Source: Toxoplasma gondii ME49 (lineage: Eukaryota > Apicomplexa > Conoidasida > Eucoccidiorida > Sarcocystidae). From it: a DNA stretch of 64,000 bases. The notes beneath the pieces are model-generated. The model was not told the DNA's origin. It saw only the letters and a list, made by a program, of their open reading frames with translations, and did no database searches. The stretch is taken from assembly GCF_000006565.2 (NCBI RefSeq), contig NC_031472.1, positions 592,727-656,726 on the forward strand. Reading direction: 5' to 3'. Shown one piece after another: positions 27,101-40,555 of the stretch. The translations under genes and the position numbers were made by a program. Position 1 is the first letter of the stretch. Each line of letters begins with the position of its first letter.

Positions 27101-30100
27101 ATCTCGTCCACCTCTCTGCTCCTTTTTCGCTGTGGGCTCTGGCAGTGTGTCTCGACCTCTCTCGACTGCATGCCCCTCCTCGTTTTCCTCTTCCTGCTCC
27201 TCCCCTTCTTCATCTCCGGTTCTGTGTTCCTCGCCATCGCGTTCTTTCTCTTCTGTTGCTGGTTGTCGCTCGCCTCCTCCTCGTCACATCGTCCCGCAAC
27301 GAAACCGCGTCCAGTCTTCGGCTTTGCGCGTCTCGCCTGACCGCCAGTGCTCGCTTTTGCCCGCCCTTGAAGCAGAACAACAGCCGCCAAATGCTTGCGG
27401 CGAGTCTTATGCTCCCGTCATCCCGTCGCTTCCCAGCTCCTCCTCTCCCTTCTCCAGCGCCGCGGCTCCCGGCGGGGTCCTTCTGGCACATGCGAACTCC
27501 TCCGATGCCAAGACATCCCCCGCGTCCTCTTCGTCTCCTTCTGTCTCTCAAGTGGACTCTCTTCCCGAGCGTGGGCCTCAGGCACTGGCTTCGACTTCTC
27601 CGCGGCGACTCCTCTCACCGTCGACAGCTCAGAGTGGGTGTCCTGTACCTACGCCTGATCTGTCTCCTGTCTCTCTTCTCACTTCGCCCTCCGTTTGTTC
27701 GGCCTCTTCTTCGTCCTTATCTTTGGGCTCGGCCGTACCTTCCATCACCTCTTCTTTGAGCCAACCATCGAGTTCGCGTCTTCCGCTTCCACCTCGCAAC
27801 GCTCCAGCCATGCCCACGAATAACTGCTGGCGAGTTTCACCGTGTCCACTTCCGCACCCTGCGATCGCATCTCCGTCTCGCGTTTCCAGTCACTCTTCTT
27901 GGCCTCCCCCGGCATCTCGTCCTCGCCTTGAAACTGTTCAGTCCTCGATGTCTCACGCCGCTGCTCTTGCCTCTTCGTCATCGTCCTCCGCTTGTCTCCT
28001 GGAAGCGTCTCGATCCTCCAGTTCCTCCTACGCGGCCAATGGCACCCCTTCGTCTGCGTCCTCTTCGTTTTCTTCTTCCTCTTCTCTTACCTTCTCGTCC
28101 TGTTCTCCTTCCTGTGCTTCTTCCGCTTCCTCGTCTGTATCATCCTCTTCTTTTGCCTTCTCGTCCTGTTCTGCTTCCTCTGCTTCTTCCGCTTCCTCGT
28201 CTGTATCATCTGCCTCGCATGCCTGCTCGTCCTCTTCTCCTTCCTGTGCTTCTTCTTCATCCTCTACTGTCTCCTCTGTCGCAACTTCCTCAACCTCTAT
28301 TTCTTCCCTTCCAGCTCCGGCTTCCATTTGTTCTGTGTCAGAAGTCCCGCAAGTTTCGTCCTCGTCATGTTCCTTCTTGTCAGCGTCTTGTTCCGCACAG
28401 TCTTTATGTCACACTCGTCTTCCTTCTTTCATATTGCTGAACTCCGCGTATGGGTGCTTTTCTCAGTTTCTTCCTTTGCCTGCCCAAGAGTCTTTTTCCT
28501 GTCCTCTCCGTTGTTCTGCGTCTCACTCAACTCACTGTCACTCTTCCACCTTATCCTCTCAACCCCTTCCACTTCCTCCGCTGTCTCATCCCCTCCCTCT
28601 TGCTTCTCCTCAGTGTCAGGGCGCTTGTTCTCAGGGGCTCTTGACCTTTGTTCCTCCTTTCTTCTCTGCCTGCAAGACTGTTCGGACATGCCCGTTTTCC
28701 AGTTCACTCTCTGGCACTCTTCGTTCTCCTTCATGCAGTTGTTTTCCCTCTCTCTCCTCCTATCCTTCTTCCACTCAGCGTCGGCCGTCTTCTGCCCCTC
28801 ACTGTTCAAAAGGTTCTTCCTCTCGTCGTTGCGTCTCTGAACTTGGTTTCGCTTCTTGTTCACACTTATCACCCTCTGCTTCTGGTTCTCTCGTTGAACC
28901 AAAGCTGTCTGTCTCTCCTCCCCTTCCTCTCTCCGGGCCTGCCTCCGTGTCTGCATCAGATGTCGATCCGTCTCGTCCTTCCGGACTTTACAACTCCGCT
29001 GTAGCACCGCCTCTCTCGCACCGGTCCTCGTTTTCCTCTCCTAGTTCCTACTCTCCACCGCGTTGTCCGCCTTCGGAGTCTTGTTCTCTTTCTTCTCCTG
29101 TTCTGCACTCTGCCCTTCGCTCTCCTCATTCTTCTTCGTCTTCTAGTTCGCCTTCTTCGTCGCCTCCGCGATATGCTTTGAGTTGTCCCTCTCTCTCTTC
29201 TCGCGCTTCTCCTGTCTCCTCCACCGCTTCTTCCCCCTCGCCCCCACGGTGTCCTCTCTCTTCGTCTCCTTCCAAGTCTCCTTCTCCATCCCGTCTCGAA
29301 CCTGTTCTCCCCTTTCTCTCTCCATGCCGTTCCTATTCGTCTCTGTTTCACCCGTCTTCTTCGCATTGTCGACCTGCAACGCCTGGAAACTCTTCTCCTC
29401 CGTTGGAGGCGCTTGCGTCTCCTCATCTTCCTTTCTTTCCTTCTGCGTCTGCTGTCGCCGTTGTTCCCTCCTCGTCTCCTCACCCGGCGCGCTCGTCTCC
29501 ACAATCCTATTCGTCTCTTCCTCGTTGCCCGCCTCCTTCGCCCGTTGCAGATTCTCCTTTCTCTGTTTCGTCTCTCGCATCAACTGGCTGTTCGCCTTCC
29601 GGCCTTGCGTCTTCAGTGTCGGCCTCGATTCTTTTCCGTCCTCCGCTTCTCTCCTCGGACCATTCTTCGTCGTCCTCTTCGCCTCCGCATTACGCGTCTT
29701 CTTCGTGGCTGAATTTCCCCTCCTTGCACGGACTCTCTCCCTCTCGGCATTCGTCGCCTCGAGGTTCTTTCGCACAGTCGAATCCCGCCCCCGCTAAGCC
29801 GCCTCCATTCCCCGACGGTTCTCAGCCTTCTTCAGGCAACTCCAATGTCTCCGGTCGTCCTGCTGCTCTTTCGCCTTCCCCGCCGCATTTCCGACTGTTC
29901 CTCCCTTCCTGTCGCGATTTGCGTCGTCGTTCTCGTCTACCTTCTTCTGCTTCTTCTTCGTCCGGCCCCCATCTCCCTCCATCGCCCGACAGTTTGTCCT
30001 CGCTCACGCCCTCTTTTCTCTGCCGCTGTACTCCTCCTCTTCCAGACTGTTCTTCCTCTCCCACAATTGCCTCTTCTCTTCTGCTCTCTTCCCCCTCCAG

Positions 30101-33100
30101 AAAGGCTGCTCTTTCTCACTGTATTCCTTCTTCGCCGCTTGCCGCTGTCGCTTCTCCAGAGTCGCCTCTCTCCCTCGCAGAGAGAGACGAGACGCACCAA
30201 CGCGTCTCCAGTGTCTCTATTCCCCCGTCCTGGACAGGCGCTCCTTCGGCTTCTTGTCGTCCCTCCACCTCCAGATCTTATTCTGTGCATCTTCGCCAGC
30301 CAGGTTCCTGCGAAAGAACGCACAAGACGGCAAACGAGTCTTGCCCTTCCTTGCATGTTTCTCAACCGCCTCTGTTCTCCTCGCTTCCACCTTGTGCGCT
30401 TCCTTTTCTGTCAACGTCGCCTACGGGTTTCGAGGACTCGAAGAAAGAGGCAGAGAAACTCAGCACAAAGAGGAACTCCAGTGTCCGGAAGATGTTCGAT
30501 CATAAGCTACGCTGCGACGAACGAGACGGAGAAGACGACCGCACACAAGGAAGGAGAGAAATGGAGGGGAGCGAAGAGGGAAATGGAGGAAGCAGAAGCG
30601 AGGCAGCAGACCGCAGAGAAAGGCAGACAGGAAGAGAGGAGTCATGGGCAGAAGGGAAGAGAAGAGGACACAGAGAACGGACAGGGGGAATGCACACAAG
30701 AGAGAAGAGCGCAGATGCCGAATCATTTCCAGAAAAACGAAGGAGAGAAGAAACGCGAAAAGAAGTCGAGCAAAAGTTGGGATGCAGAAGGCCGGTCAAC
30801 AAGACGAAACGTGGAGCAGAGGCAAAATCGCTGACTCTCAAGGCGAGTGCAGAGAGGTCTCACAGGGCATCCACGTTTCTACATTCGCCGCGTCACCGGT
30901 CGCTTGATCGCGTCTCTTTGGGCTCCACTCTGGAGGCGGCAGTTCTTCACCACTTGCGATGCGAAGAGAGTGAGTTGGAAGTCCGCCCACGACCCTCTTC
31001 TCGTTTTCCTCGTTGCGTGCCGTCGACATCTTCTCCTTGTCTCTCCATCAAGCCAGAGACAGAACTCTGTCGAGGCACATGGGGACATGGAGCTCCTGAA
31101 CGGCGCCGTGAAGAAGCTGAAACCGAAGGAGAGCGATGGAGAGAAGTCGAGCGAACGTGGAGGGCGCAAGGAAAAGGCAGACAGCGGAAGGAAGACGGAA
31201 GCAAAGGAACCCATGGACTTGCCAGCCAAGTCCTCCTGCGGGGAGAACAGGAGAACGATCCAGACAAGCAACGAAGAAGGAGAAAAAAGACACAGACAGA
31301 ATCGTTTAGGGAGAAAAGTGAAGTGTACAGCAAGAAAGTAGTAGACGAGCGGCCGGAGCGCGTTCTCGCTGCTTCCCTGTCCTGTCTCCATCCGTATGTC
31401 TTTATCTCTGAAACAATGGAAGTCCCGAACAAGAAGGCGATCCAGAACATGACGAATCGCGTCCGAGGTTTCCGTCTGCAGAAGGCACAGCGAGAAAAAC
31501 TTGTGGAGTCTAACGGGCTTAACACACATCCCTTTGGTCTCACGCTGCCTGCCCTTCGAAGCCGAAGTCGAGAGAGGACCGGAGAGGCTACTTGCCTCGA
31601 GACGCCGGAAATTAAAGAGGAATGGAGAGAAGCTGAGAGAGAAGACCGAAGTCGAAGCAACCAAGTGAATCAGGAGAACGGGAAGGGAGAAAAGACCGAA
31701 TCCTTCGATGAACTTTCAAAGAAAGGTGCAGGGAAGCTCCCAGAGGGATGGCCGCAGAGAAACGCTTCGAAAAACACACAAGAGAGAGCAGCGAGACGCC
31801 CAAGACAACAACAGAACAAAGCCGAGTCGAGCCACAGCTCGTCTGATTCTTCTCTCCGGCCTTCAGCACTGGACCGCTCTCGAGACGCGTCTCCGGGAAA
31901 CAGTTTTGCAGTTTCCTTCTTATCTCCTTCTCACCATGAAGCTCTGCAGTCTCCGCCTCGGCCGACGGCCTCTCCTGCTTCGCATTGCTCCGCCGATCCC
32001 TGTACGTATCTTGCGTTTTCTTCGCCGAAGGAGCTAGCAGTCGTGGAACGAACTGGACCCCAGGAAAAGCCAGGAAACCGTTCTCCGCCCTGTTCCCATT
32101 TCTCCTCGGAAGCAAGCAGCCGCCGGTCTTCTTCTCTCTCTTCACTCTGGAAGGCACATGGTGGGGTGTCTCTGCCTCCTCAGCAAGTGACGGTGCCGCA
32201 GTGCGGAAAAGACACAAAGGAAAAAGGTTTTGTCGCGTCGCCCAGTCCCTCAGCGCTGTGGTCTCCAGTAGAGGAGCTCCTGGCGCTCTTCTTTTCTTCT
32301 CCCCCGGAGAGTCGCGGCTCTCTCACCCTTGAGGAGAAGCGGAACGCACAGCTGAAGGAGGAGACAGACGTGACACAGCCGAAGAGGCTTCGAAGTCCTC
32401 GACAGAGCGAGAAGAAAACGCAGTCATCGAAGTTCGTGTGGGCGCCTCAGAACGAGGTGACTCGAGAGACAACGGATCGGGAGAGAAAGAGAATGCCGGA
32501 AGAGAAGGACGAAGGGAGAAGCAGAGAGTCTCAGAGGCACAAGGAGAAGCAGGTGACAGAGGAGGAGAAGCAACGCTCGAGGAAACAAGCCGAGAAACGA
32601 GAAGGAACTGTTTTTGACCGACTTTTCAACTCGCACAAGTTTCCACTAGCCCGGCCCTCCTCGTTCCGAGAAAAACGGAAACAGCAAAGGAGAGAAGAGG
32701 AGAGAGACCGACGACTGAAAGAGGCAGCAGAATGCACATTTCGTCCGAATATTAGCCGATCTCAGCGCACAGTCTCGGGCTTTCGTTTGCGGAGCTCGGA
32801 CGAGGCACTCGGCGGGGCGCCATCGAGAAGAGAGGGGACAGAAGGATTCGAAGGGAAAAAACATCGGGAGGACGAAACCGCCACCAAGGAGAAGCAAACA
32901 GGCATGTGGAGACAACAGAGAGATCTAGAAAAGAAGGAGGAGGCAGGGGAGAAAGCGAACAGCAGCGGAACCGCGGAGAATGCAAATGACAGCGTGAACG
33001 ACAGTGAAGCGAGTGGAGGACTGGAGCAGAAAAGGGAGAATGAATTCGGAGAGGAGAGACGATCAGACACAAGACCGCAAAGAGAACACAGGCAGCAGCG

Positions 33101-36100
33101 AGAAGTGAGACGGAGAGATGACGGATCAGGAGAGAGAAGGAAGCAAGGACAGCATGCGGAGGAAAAGGGAGGTGAAAGACAAAGATATAGGGTGGAAGAT
33201 GTCGTGGAGACCAACATACTGGGGTGCAGAAAAGTCGAAGGCAAGGCAAAGCAAGGGAGGCACAGTAGAGAGGACGATGACGAGAGACGAGCAGAGAGAA
33301 GACAACAGGGACGCGTTCGGGAGAAAACGCTCAGACTGTGGCTTCAGGTCAACGCCGATCGATGCGGAGAAAACGTCGAGAAGAAACCTCAGGGAAGAAA
33401 CGATGAAAACGACTTGGATGCTGCCGAGGAGTCAAGGATGGTGCACGCAACAGCACAATCACAGAAACACAGCACAGAGTCTGACGTAGAGGGACTGCTC
33501 AGAGACGAAACTCGAAGCGAGAAAGACTGGAAAATCAGGAATAGAATCCAAAATCCAGGGCAAGAGGCAGCCGAAAGAAGAGGGAGGGGGCGAAGTAAAG
33601 AGGAACGAGGTCAAAGGAACCAAGGAACAGAGGGCGCGCAAGAGTTACACAGAATCGGTCGCCCTGGAGAAGAAGAAGGTAACAGACGAGAAACGGATGC
33701 CAAGAAAGCAAACACAACAAAGCAGACAGAGGGACGCAAACCAATGAAGGAAGAGAAGCGGCAGCTGAATGAGGAGGAAGCGAACAAGAAAGAAAAGGAG
33801 GACCTCGAAAAAGGGAGACAAGAAGGTCAAGAACAAGACGCGAACAAAGAAGTAGGTACGCCTACCCTCTGCTGCCGTCTGCCATTCTCTTCTTCTCCAT
33901 CTTCGATGCCTTCTGGGCCGGCAGAAGCCTGTCAGCAGGAGGCGGAACAGATGACGGAGAAAGCTGGTATCCCAAGCAGGGAGGAGGTGCAGAACCGGCT
34001 TTTGATGGAGAGCGAACGACGAGAAAGAACTCAGCAGGAAAACAACACACACCAGGAGGAGCAGCGCTGCGCCACGGGCAGCCATGAAATGTCAGCATCG
34101 CCACAAAGGGAGGAGAATAGTAACTGCATAGGAAGGAAAACGCGAGGAAATTACGACCCCTTTCTTGCTTCCAAGCGATGCCAGAGAGACTCATCTCCCT
34201 CTTTTCTGAAGTGCCTCCGAGGAGCGAAAACAAACATTTCATCTTCTTGCTGCTCCTCGTTCCCCCGCCCTCAATGCTCCCGCTCTGGCTCTGCCGGCTT
34301 GGTGGCTGATCACCATTCTGGAAGCTCTTCGGCTTCCTCGCTTCGCTCTTCTCCATCTTCTCGCGACACCTTGCGCTGCGTCTACCATCATGGCTCTTCC
34401 CTCCCTTCTGCCATCCCCCCAAGTCACAGCTCCTTTCCGCGTCCAGAGACTCTTCACACACAGAAAAGGTTTGAGACACCCTCGCCTCTCTCGTCTTTTC
34501 TCGGGAGAGCCTCCGAACGCACTGACACTCTTGAGGGCGTTTCAAGGCTCGCGCCGGAACCAAGAGAACACAGGGAAAAGCCAAGAGAAGTTGTTCGTCC
34601 GCCGAACCATTCCCCAAATGGTCACCGTACTTCTGCAGGCCCCAGTTTTTCTCCTTCCCTCAGAACACAGGCGCAGGCGCCAGGAAGAAAACGAAACGGA
34701 AAGGAAGAACAGGAGAAACGCGGAAGGACATGGTTGCGCCTTCCTGACATGAAGGGGCATGCGCGTCGCGAGCGCGCCCTTCTCTCATCTCAAAGAGGAA
34801 GCATGAAGAGAACGTTTCCAGCAGCAGCGAAGGCAGAGGAGACAGAACAGTTCGAGAGGACAGACGGTTTGACTGCTATCGACTTTCAGGAGCTGAGCGG
34901 CACCTGCCAGACTGCCTCGTTCCCCTGTTCGTCTCGTTCGGAGAGACCCGACACAGACCATGGTTCATGCGTCTCGAGGGAAGAAGAAAGTGGAGAGAAA
35001 AACCTGACAAAGGCGCAGGGGGATAAGAGAAAACCGTGCAGAATGCCCATCCTTCGTGCGAGAGCCATGAGCTGCGACAGTCCTCTCCTCCTGTCTTCCT
35101 GTCGGATTCCGACGGGAGATTCGAGGGTACAAGTGGCCAGAGAAGAACACACAGAAAGAGCGGATGAAGCAGAAAAATCAGGCCCAGAAGATGGAAGAAA
35201 AAATCCTCGACAAAGACCGAGGGCGCAGAGCTGCGTCGGGCGGATCTGTTTCTCCAAGTCTTCTGCTCACTTCCAAATGGCCGGAGATTTTGGATCAACG
35301 TGGAAGCAGAAAACCACACACTCCAGCCAGCAAAGAGACACGAAGAGAGAAACACGGGAAGGCCTTCTCCAACAAACGGGGGTTTCCAAAGGGAGAACAA
35401 ATCTCAGATTTTTGCGTCAACTAGGACCAGCAGACACCGGAAGAAGTAACACAGAGAGGAACAGCTGCCAAGGTGTCCCGTTGACCCACAGCAACTGCAA
35501 AAAGCTGGATCTTTTTCCCTTCAAGGTGGGCGAAAGTCCCAGGAATGAAACATGGCTTGTGGTGGTTTAATGGACAAAGCTTTCTAGTTCAAGTTGTGTG
35601 CAGCGAGGAACAGGTTGTTGCATGATTCGTCGAGTTTCATTGCTTCTGGAGCACCCGTGTCTCTTGGTTTAAGCGGAGAGTGATGCGAAACACTGCTAGA
35701 AAACCTGATGGTGTTTCGTTCAAGGTCACATGTGACTCTCCAGACTAACATAGAGAAACGCATAGATCCATCCACACGCATTTGTAAGTAACTGTGTACT
35801 GTGGGTCTTCTGCCACAGCCCCAAGTCTTCAAGCCCCGTCGAAGTAGCGAGCCGAGTGCCTCCGTTCTCTCGTAAGTCTTTGCCTCGGTCTAGGAAAGAA
35901 AGCGTCCTGTTGACACATGCTGCTGCTCTAGCGGGGTGGGAGGAACAAAGCATAATCAAGCGATCTCAACTGCATTTGGAGACTGTAGACTGCATTCTAC
36001 AGACTGCGCCAACTGTCGAGCTCGAAGCTCCTAATCTCTTTCCGACGTGTCTGCTGGCTTTTTTCTCTGGAGAAGGGAAGTAGGTTTCACAGAAAAGGGA

Positions 36101-37499
36101 TGTTTAGCAGCGTCTTCGCCTTCTTTTCTTGCCCTTTTGCGGTTCAGCGTTGAGGGTGGTCTTACCGACCCTCCCACTCGTCTCCGTGTGAGCCTCTCTG
36201 TGTCTCTCTTCTCGGTGACTACGTCTGTGCTGCGCCGGCCTCTGTTTATTTTGATGCCGCGCTCTCTGATCCTCGAAGTGCGCCTGTGTGACAGGCTGTT
36301 GAGAAACCCCGTGACAGCTCGACTGTACTGCGCTCAACTGGCGCGGATGGAGCGGTGCGCTGAAGAGAAGCGAAGGCTCATCAAGGAGCTTAGACAGCTC
36401 GAAGAGGTACTTACTTTATAGGATGACCAATAGTTGTAGGTAACTGGCACCTGTGTATCCGAGGTCCCAACGTATGTATACCATCTGCTCAAATATCGTT
36501 CGCTCAAAGCGCTCTTGGATCCAGTGTCCAGGACTACATCGCGCTTAAGAACGACCCCGTAGTCCACATCGGTTATCCTCCCCAGAAAGTCACCACGTGG
36601 ATTGACAGCGAGAGAACCCTTTGTTTCTTCCGCTGTTCGTCTCCGGTTCCTTGTTCGATCCTTCTCTGCTCACTCTAACACTATACATGTATATTTATAT
36701 ATATATATATATATATTTGTAGATAGGATCCGCATTTTTCGTGTCAATGCACGTCCAGAATCCGTGTGCAGATCGTTTGCCTGCTTCGCGCAACCTTGTC
36801 GCTCTGAGTGTTCCTGTTTTCCTGCAGCTCAAAGAGTGCACTTTCAAACCCAAACTGATTTCAACACCTCTTCGATTTATCGCACGAAAAGCTCTCCGTC
36901 GTTCTGCGTATCCGACTGACGCTTCTTCCTCCTACGGCTCCGACAAATGGCCCTCTGTTGCTTTGCAAGCTCCAGATGCGCTTGCAGGCATGCTGGTGCG
37001 GCTCGAGCCTTCTTCGTCGTCGGCCTCCACGGCCTTTCCTCCCTTGTCTTCCAGGTCTTTCGGGCCGTCCTGTACGACGTGCTCTGCGGCGGCCTCGGCC
37101 TTTCCCGATTATCGAGCATCGCCGTTCTTTCCTTTCTCGTTTCCGTGGCTTCCCAGCGGCATTTCCCCCTCATTTCCCCCTTCGTGCTCTTCACCGTCTG
37201 TTTCTGTTCCGTCTTCTTTGTCGCCTTCGCCCTTCAACTACTCGCCTGCTCTGGGTGCTTTCACAGTCTCTTCACCGGACCCTGTCTCCTTTTCACGACC
37301 TTTTCCGAAGCAAGAAGCCGAAACTGCCGGTGAAATTCCTCGCACGCAAAGAATTGAGTCGTCGCGGAAGAGCAAACCAGGTGCCTCAGCCAGGCACCCT
37401 CAGGATGTCCCTGTCGTTGCTTCCCCCTGTATGGCATCGGTGCATCTGTCCTCATGCGGAGAAGAACAGCACACGACGAAAGAGAAAAACCAGAGTTAA
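21117..37499 (+). CDS. Giant low-complexity protein (about 5,100 aa) with two ECTFxPx modules
   Basis: I do not recognise the protein. The start is an optimal CCACCATGG at 21117. One exon stays open for about 14.4 kb to a TAA at 35570 and probably ends at a donor near 35525 (AAG|GTGGGC) or 35473. Downstream coding pieces that keep frame are about 35877-36079 (weakest), 36148-36406 and 36828-37499. Residues about 180-245 look globular; about 1290-1780 are Glu/Arg/Lys-rich; about 1920-3110 are Ser/Pro-rich; after that the chain alternates between basic-acidic and Ser-rich. Two segments look conserved: around residue 3440 (MTNRVRGFRLQKAQREK) and around 3820-3880, where DRLFNSHKF leads through a charged helix to AAECTFRPNIS. 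The last exons contain a second copy: DRLLRNPVT, a charged helix, then LKECTFKPKLI. This supports one gene. A cytoskeletal or scaffold role is a guess. The 68-nt intron at 36080-36147 is unusually short, so the 3' structure is uncertain. Confidence 0.65.
28092..28290 (+). repeat. 66-bp coding tandem repeat, Ser/Cys-rich
   Basis: Units begin at 28092, 28158 and 28224, each 66 bp (22 codons), the third diverged and partial. They encode Ser-rich blocks such as SSASSASSSVSS with periodic Cys and Phe inside the giant protein. The exact 66-bp spacing shows recent tandem duplication rather than simple trinucleotide expansion. Confidence 0.8.
36697..36716. repeat. (AT)n microsatellite in an intron
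   Basis: About ten AT dinucleotides in the 421-nt intron before the last exon of the giant gene. Confidence 0.85.
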
Positions 37500-40400
37500 A
37501 AAGAAGCAAGGAAAGGCAGCAGAGGGGTCTGTGAGGAGCGAGGAAACCGTCGTTGCGTGAATCAACGGGAAAAGAAGAAAAAACTGACAGCTAAAATGTA
37601 GGCACTGTGAGACCTTCTTTAAAGATACATCTTCCGCCTCACATTCTCTTTCTACGACCTCGACTGAAGGCAGAGACCAGAGGCCACCGTCGGCGAGCCT
37701 CTGTGTTGTTCACCATTTTGCCTCAACTGCTCATTTTTTTCGACTCTGTTTCCCAGCCCCTCCTAGTCTGCTTATCTCGTTTTTTCTCTGCTCGTGTGGA
37801 CAAGTGGTGGAGGAGAGATCGCTGCATCGATCCTTTTTCGTGTTTGCCAGCGAATGCGTACACCTTCAAGTCCTCTGCTGTAGGCCGTGCTTTAGTGCTC
37901 ATGTGCTCCACGCTACAGGAAAGCCAGACCGAGGGAAAAGACGGCCTGTATGTCTGCCGCTGGTTTCTGTCTCATTTTCTCCCAGTATGCCCGACGCTTC
38001 TACCGGGAGTACATCGAGGGTACATTCACGTGTTGCTGTCGCATTTGCTTCCTATCCTTTTTGGTGTGCGTTGAAGAAAATCTCTCCAATATCTACTTTT
38101 CTCTCCCTTCTGCCCACCTCGTTCGCTAGTCTTTGGCGTCATGTTCCGTCCATGGATTGTGGGTGTACTACGCGTTCCCTTGGCGGTCTTGCCCCATAGT
38201 CTGCACTTCAGAAACTGCGTACTTCATCCTAGTTTCGAACAAGATCGTGGCGACCACGACTCTCATGAAGCGTGTGACACGATTCGCTGCGTGCCTCGAT
38301 TCGCGCTGTGCGTGAGATGACTCGAACTTCAGCATGCCGTCATCTATAATGCCCAACACAAGAAGCATCCTCGAAAGTGAGGATCGTCACTGGGTGCTTG
38401 TTCGTATCGATCACTGGTTGAACACACGATGGAGCCAAACAAGGAACTGCGGCAGTTCATCGACACATAACAATATTCCAGATTGCTTTGCACTCTCGGC
38501 GGTCTTCCGTTTTTTAAACGCATAACAACACTGCTTTCCCTCGTAGCTCTGAGTCGCTCTTACCCATTCGTGTGTGTCGTTCCCGCAGACAGCTGCGTGA
38601 GTATACGTTTAGGGAAGTCCCAGGGCGTTTGGCTTATTTGTGTGATGCCTTCAATGAGGACGCCAAAGGCACAGACGTCTAGTCAATTACAGCGATCGAG
38701 GATCGGCGGAAAAAGGGTACCACTGGTGGCGGCGCTCCGCTTAAGCATGGAGAAATCTGCTTGAGTTCATCATGTATGTATGTGGCTTCCCCCCACGAGT
38801 GTAGACAGAGCCTCTTTTTTTTGATTCTTCTAACCACCTACTCACTATCCCTCCTGGCTTTTGTCATTTGTGTCACTCTACCGTAGGCACGGTGCCCTCA
38901 AGAGCACGCAAACTCCCCAAAACGTGATCGCTGTAAAGGCACACCTGCCAGTCTTGCATTCCCCACCTTGTTTCGCAAACGACTCCCAATCTGCCAACGG
39001 AAGGAAGCCTACAAGCGTAAAAACAAAAACGAGAAACCCAGGAAGCTAATACTCTCCACAGAAGAGAGGGACGAGGTCACCCCCATCCAATCGAATCGAG
39101 AATCAACTCAGGAGGGAGCAAACTCACCGACGATTTTCACCTGGACTTCTGTGTGGTTCTCTATTATGAGAACAGAAGCCATCCTTGCTTCACCCTAGGT
39201 CTAGTTGTGCGAAAAGAACGGAAGAGAGACGGAACGCGAATTCTGTGCCTCGAAGTGCCAAGTTAGATACAAGCGGCAGGGGCGTGAAACGCCAGCGGTC
39301 GATGTTTGTGTGGCTTTTGATTTCTGGGCCAATTTTTGTGCAATCAGAAATTCGAGAACACCCATGCTGTGCGCAAAGAGGCCAGTTTTGCAACAGCATG
39401 CATTTCTTTCTTTTCGAAAGGCATGTGTGCGTGTGGGTGCTGCACAAGAAAACAGCAGACAGTCAAGCCTGCACATGACTATCTTCGCCGCAGGGGGGCG
39501 TTGCTAGGAAAGAGCACGACTTTATGGACGTGTATTTCGAGCGCTAAAACGTCTTCGGTATCAGTGCCACCTTTGGTTTTTTCACAAGTCGAGTGTCACA
39601 TTCTGAGCAGGAGAAAAAGAAACGCGAAGATCTGCGGCTCTCAGCTCCAGTCCGTGTTGCTGTAGACCTCCCGTCCACGCGTGTGCCAGGAGGTCAGGCC
39701 TGCTGGACTGTTCTTTTGTTTTTTCGCCGCGAAAACTGCTCTGCACAGTTCCGTGCTATCCTGGTCGTCTCTCTTCTACCAATCTCGAATTTCCGTGTTC
39801 TTCAGCAACCACCTGCTTCCCTGCGTCTGCCCCGCGAGTTTTCGCAGGGCATCCCCCCGTCAAAAGTCCGTTTGCCAGCCAAAAGATACACTTGCAAACG
39901 CGTTTCACCCCTCGTGTTCCTTGCGATTTACATCGGGCAGTTCGAGGGGAAGAATCTTTTTGGGTTTTCCTTCGGGCACGAAACCAGAGCACCCGTTTCT
40001 TTTGAGGCGTCGTCCCTCACACCTGTGACACCAACTCGGCTCGTGTCGCTTCTCTTTGTTTCTGTGAGCTTGTCTTCTTTATCAACACTTAAAAGAGTCG
40101 TCCCCCGCGGATGACGGCGTTTTTTCTCCGAGAAGGGTTTTTGATTTACAGTTCTGTTTCGTTGTTTCGGTGTTTCTTGCCAGCTTCGTCGGCCGCCTCT
40201 TGTGGTACCATCTGTATGCCTACACATGTGCCTCTATGTATGTACATAGACAGATATATAGAGGAACCTACGGGTCGTAAGTAATTCGCACCCGCTTCTG
40301 TGTTTTCTCCCGCGCTTTCAACCGTATTTGCAACCGTACATCTGCACGTATGACGCTGTGCGTTTCTCCCTCTTAACTCCCGCTTTCCTCCCGATCAGGA

Positions 40401-40555
40401 AAATTCAGCGCCGCCATTTGTGCCTCCGCTCCCCCCTCGTCCCCTTCTCTGTTTTTGTCCAACTTCCCGACTGGTCTGCCGCTCTCCGCCGCTCCTCTTC
40501 CCTTTTCACCGACCTCCCCGTCTACCCCAAACGGCCCTCCTCTCCACTCTGGACA
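37500..40555. other. Intergenic region: 3' flank of the giant gene and upstream region of the BAG6-like gene
   Basis: No gene is supported. The first part should hold the 3' UTR of the preceding gene. The last few hundred bases are pyrimidine-rich with possible 3' splice sites (for example CGATCAG near 40399) and probably contain the 5' UTR of the next gene. Small open frames on both strands show no domain or phase-consistent exons. Confidence 0.55.

Noticed and set aside
21117..37499. Identity with a known giant Toxoplasma centrosomal protein of about 530 kDa
   Set aside because: Size is similar, but this protein is dominated by Ser-rich disorder rather than coiled coil and I have no sequence-level evidence for that identity.
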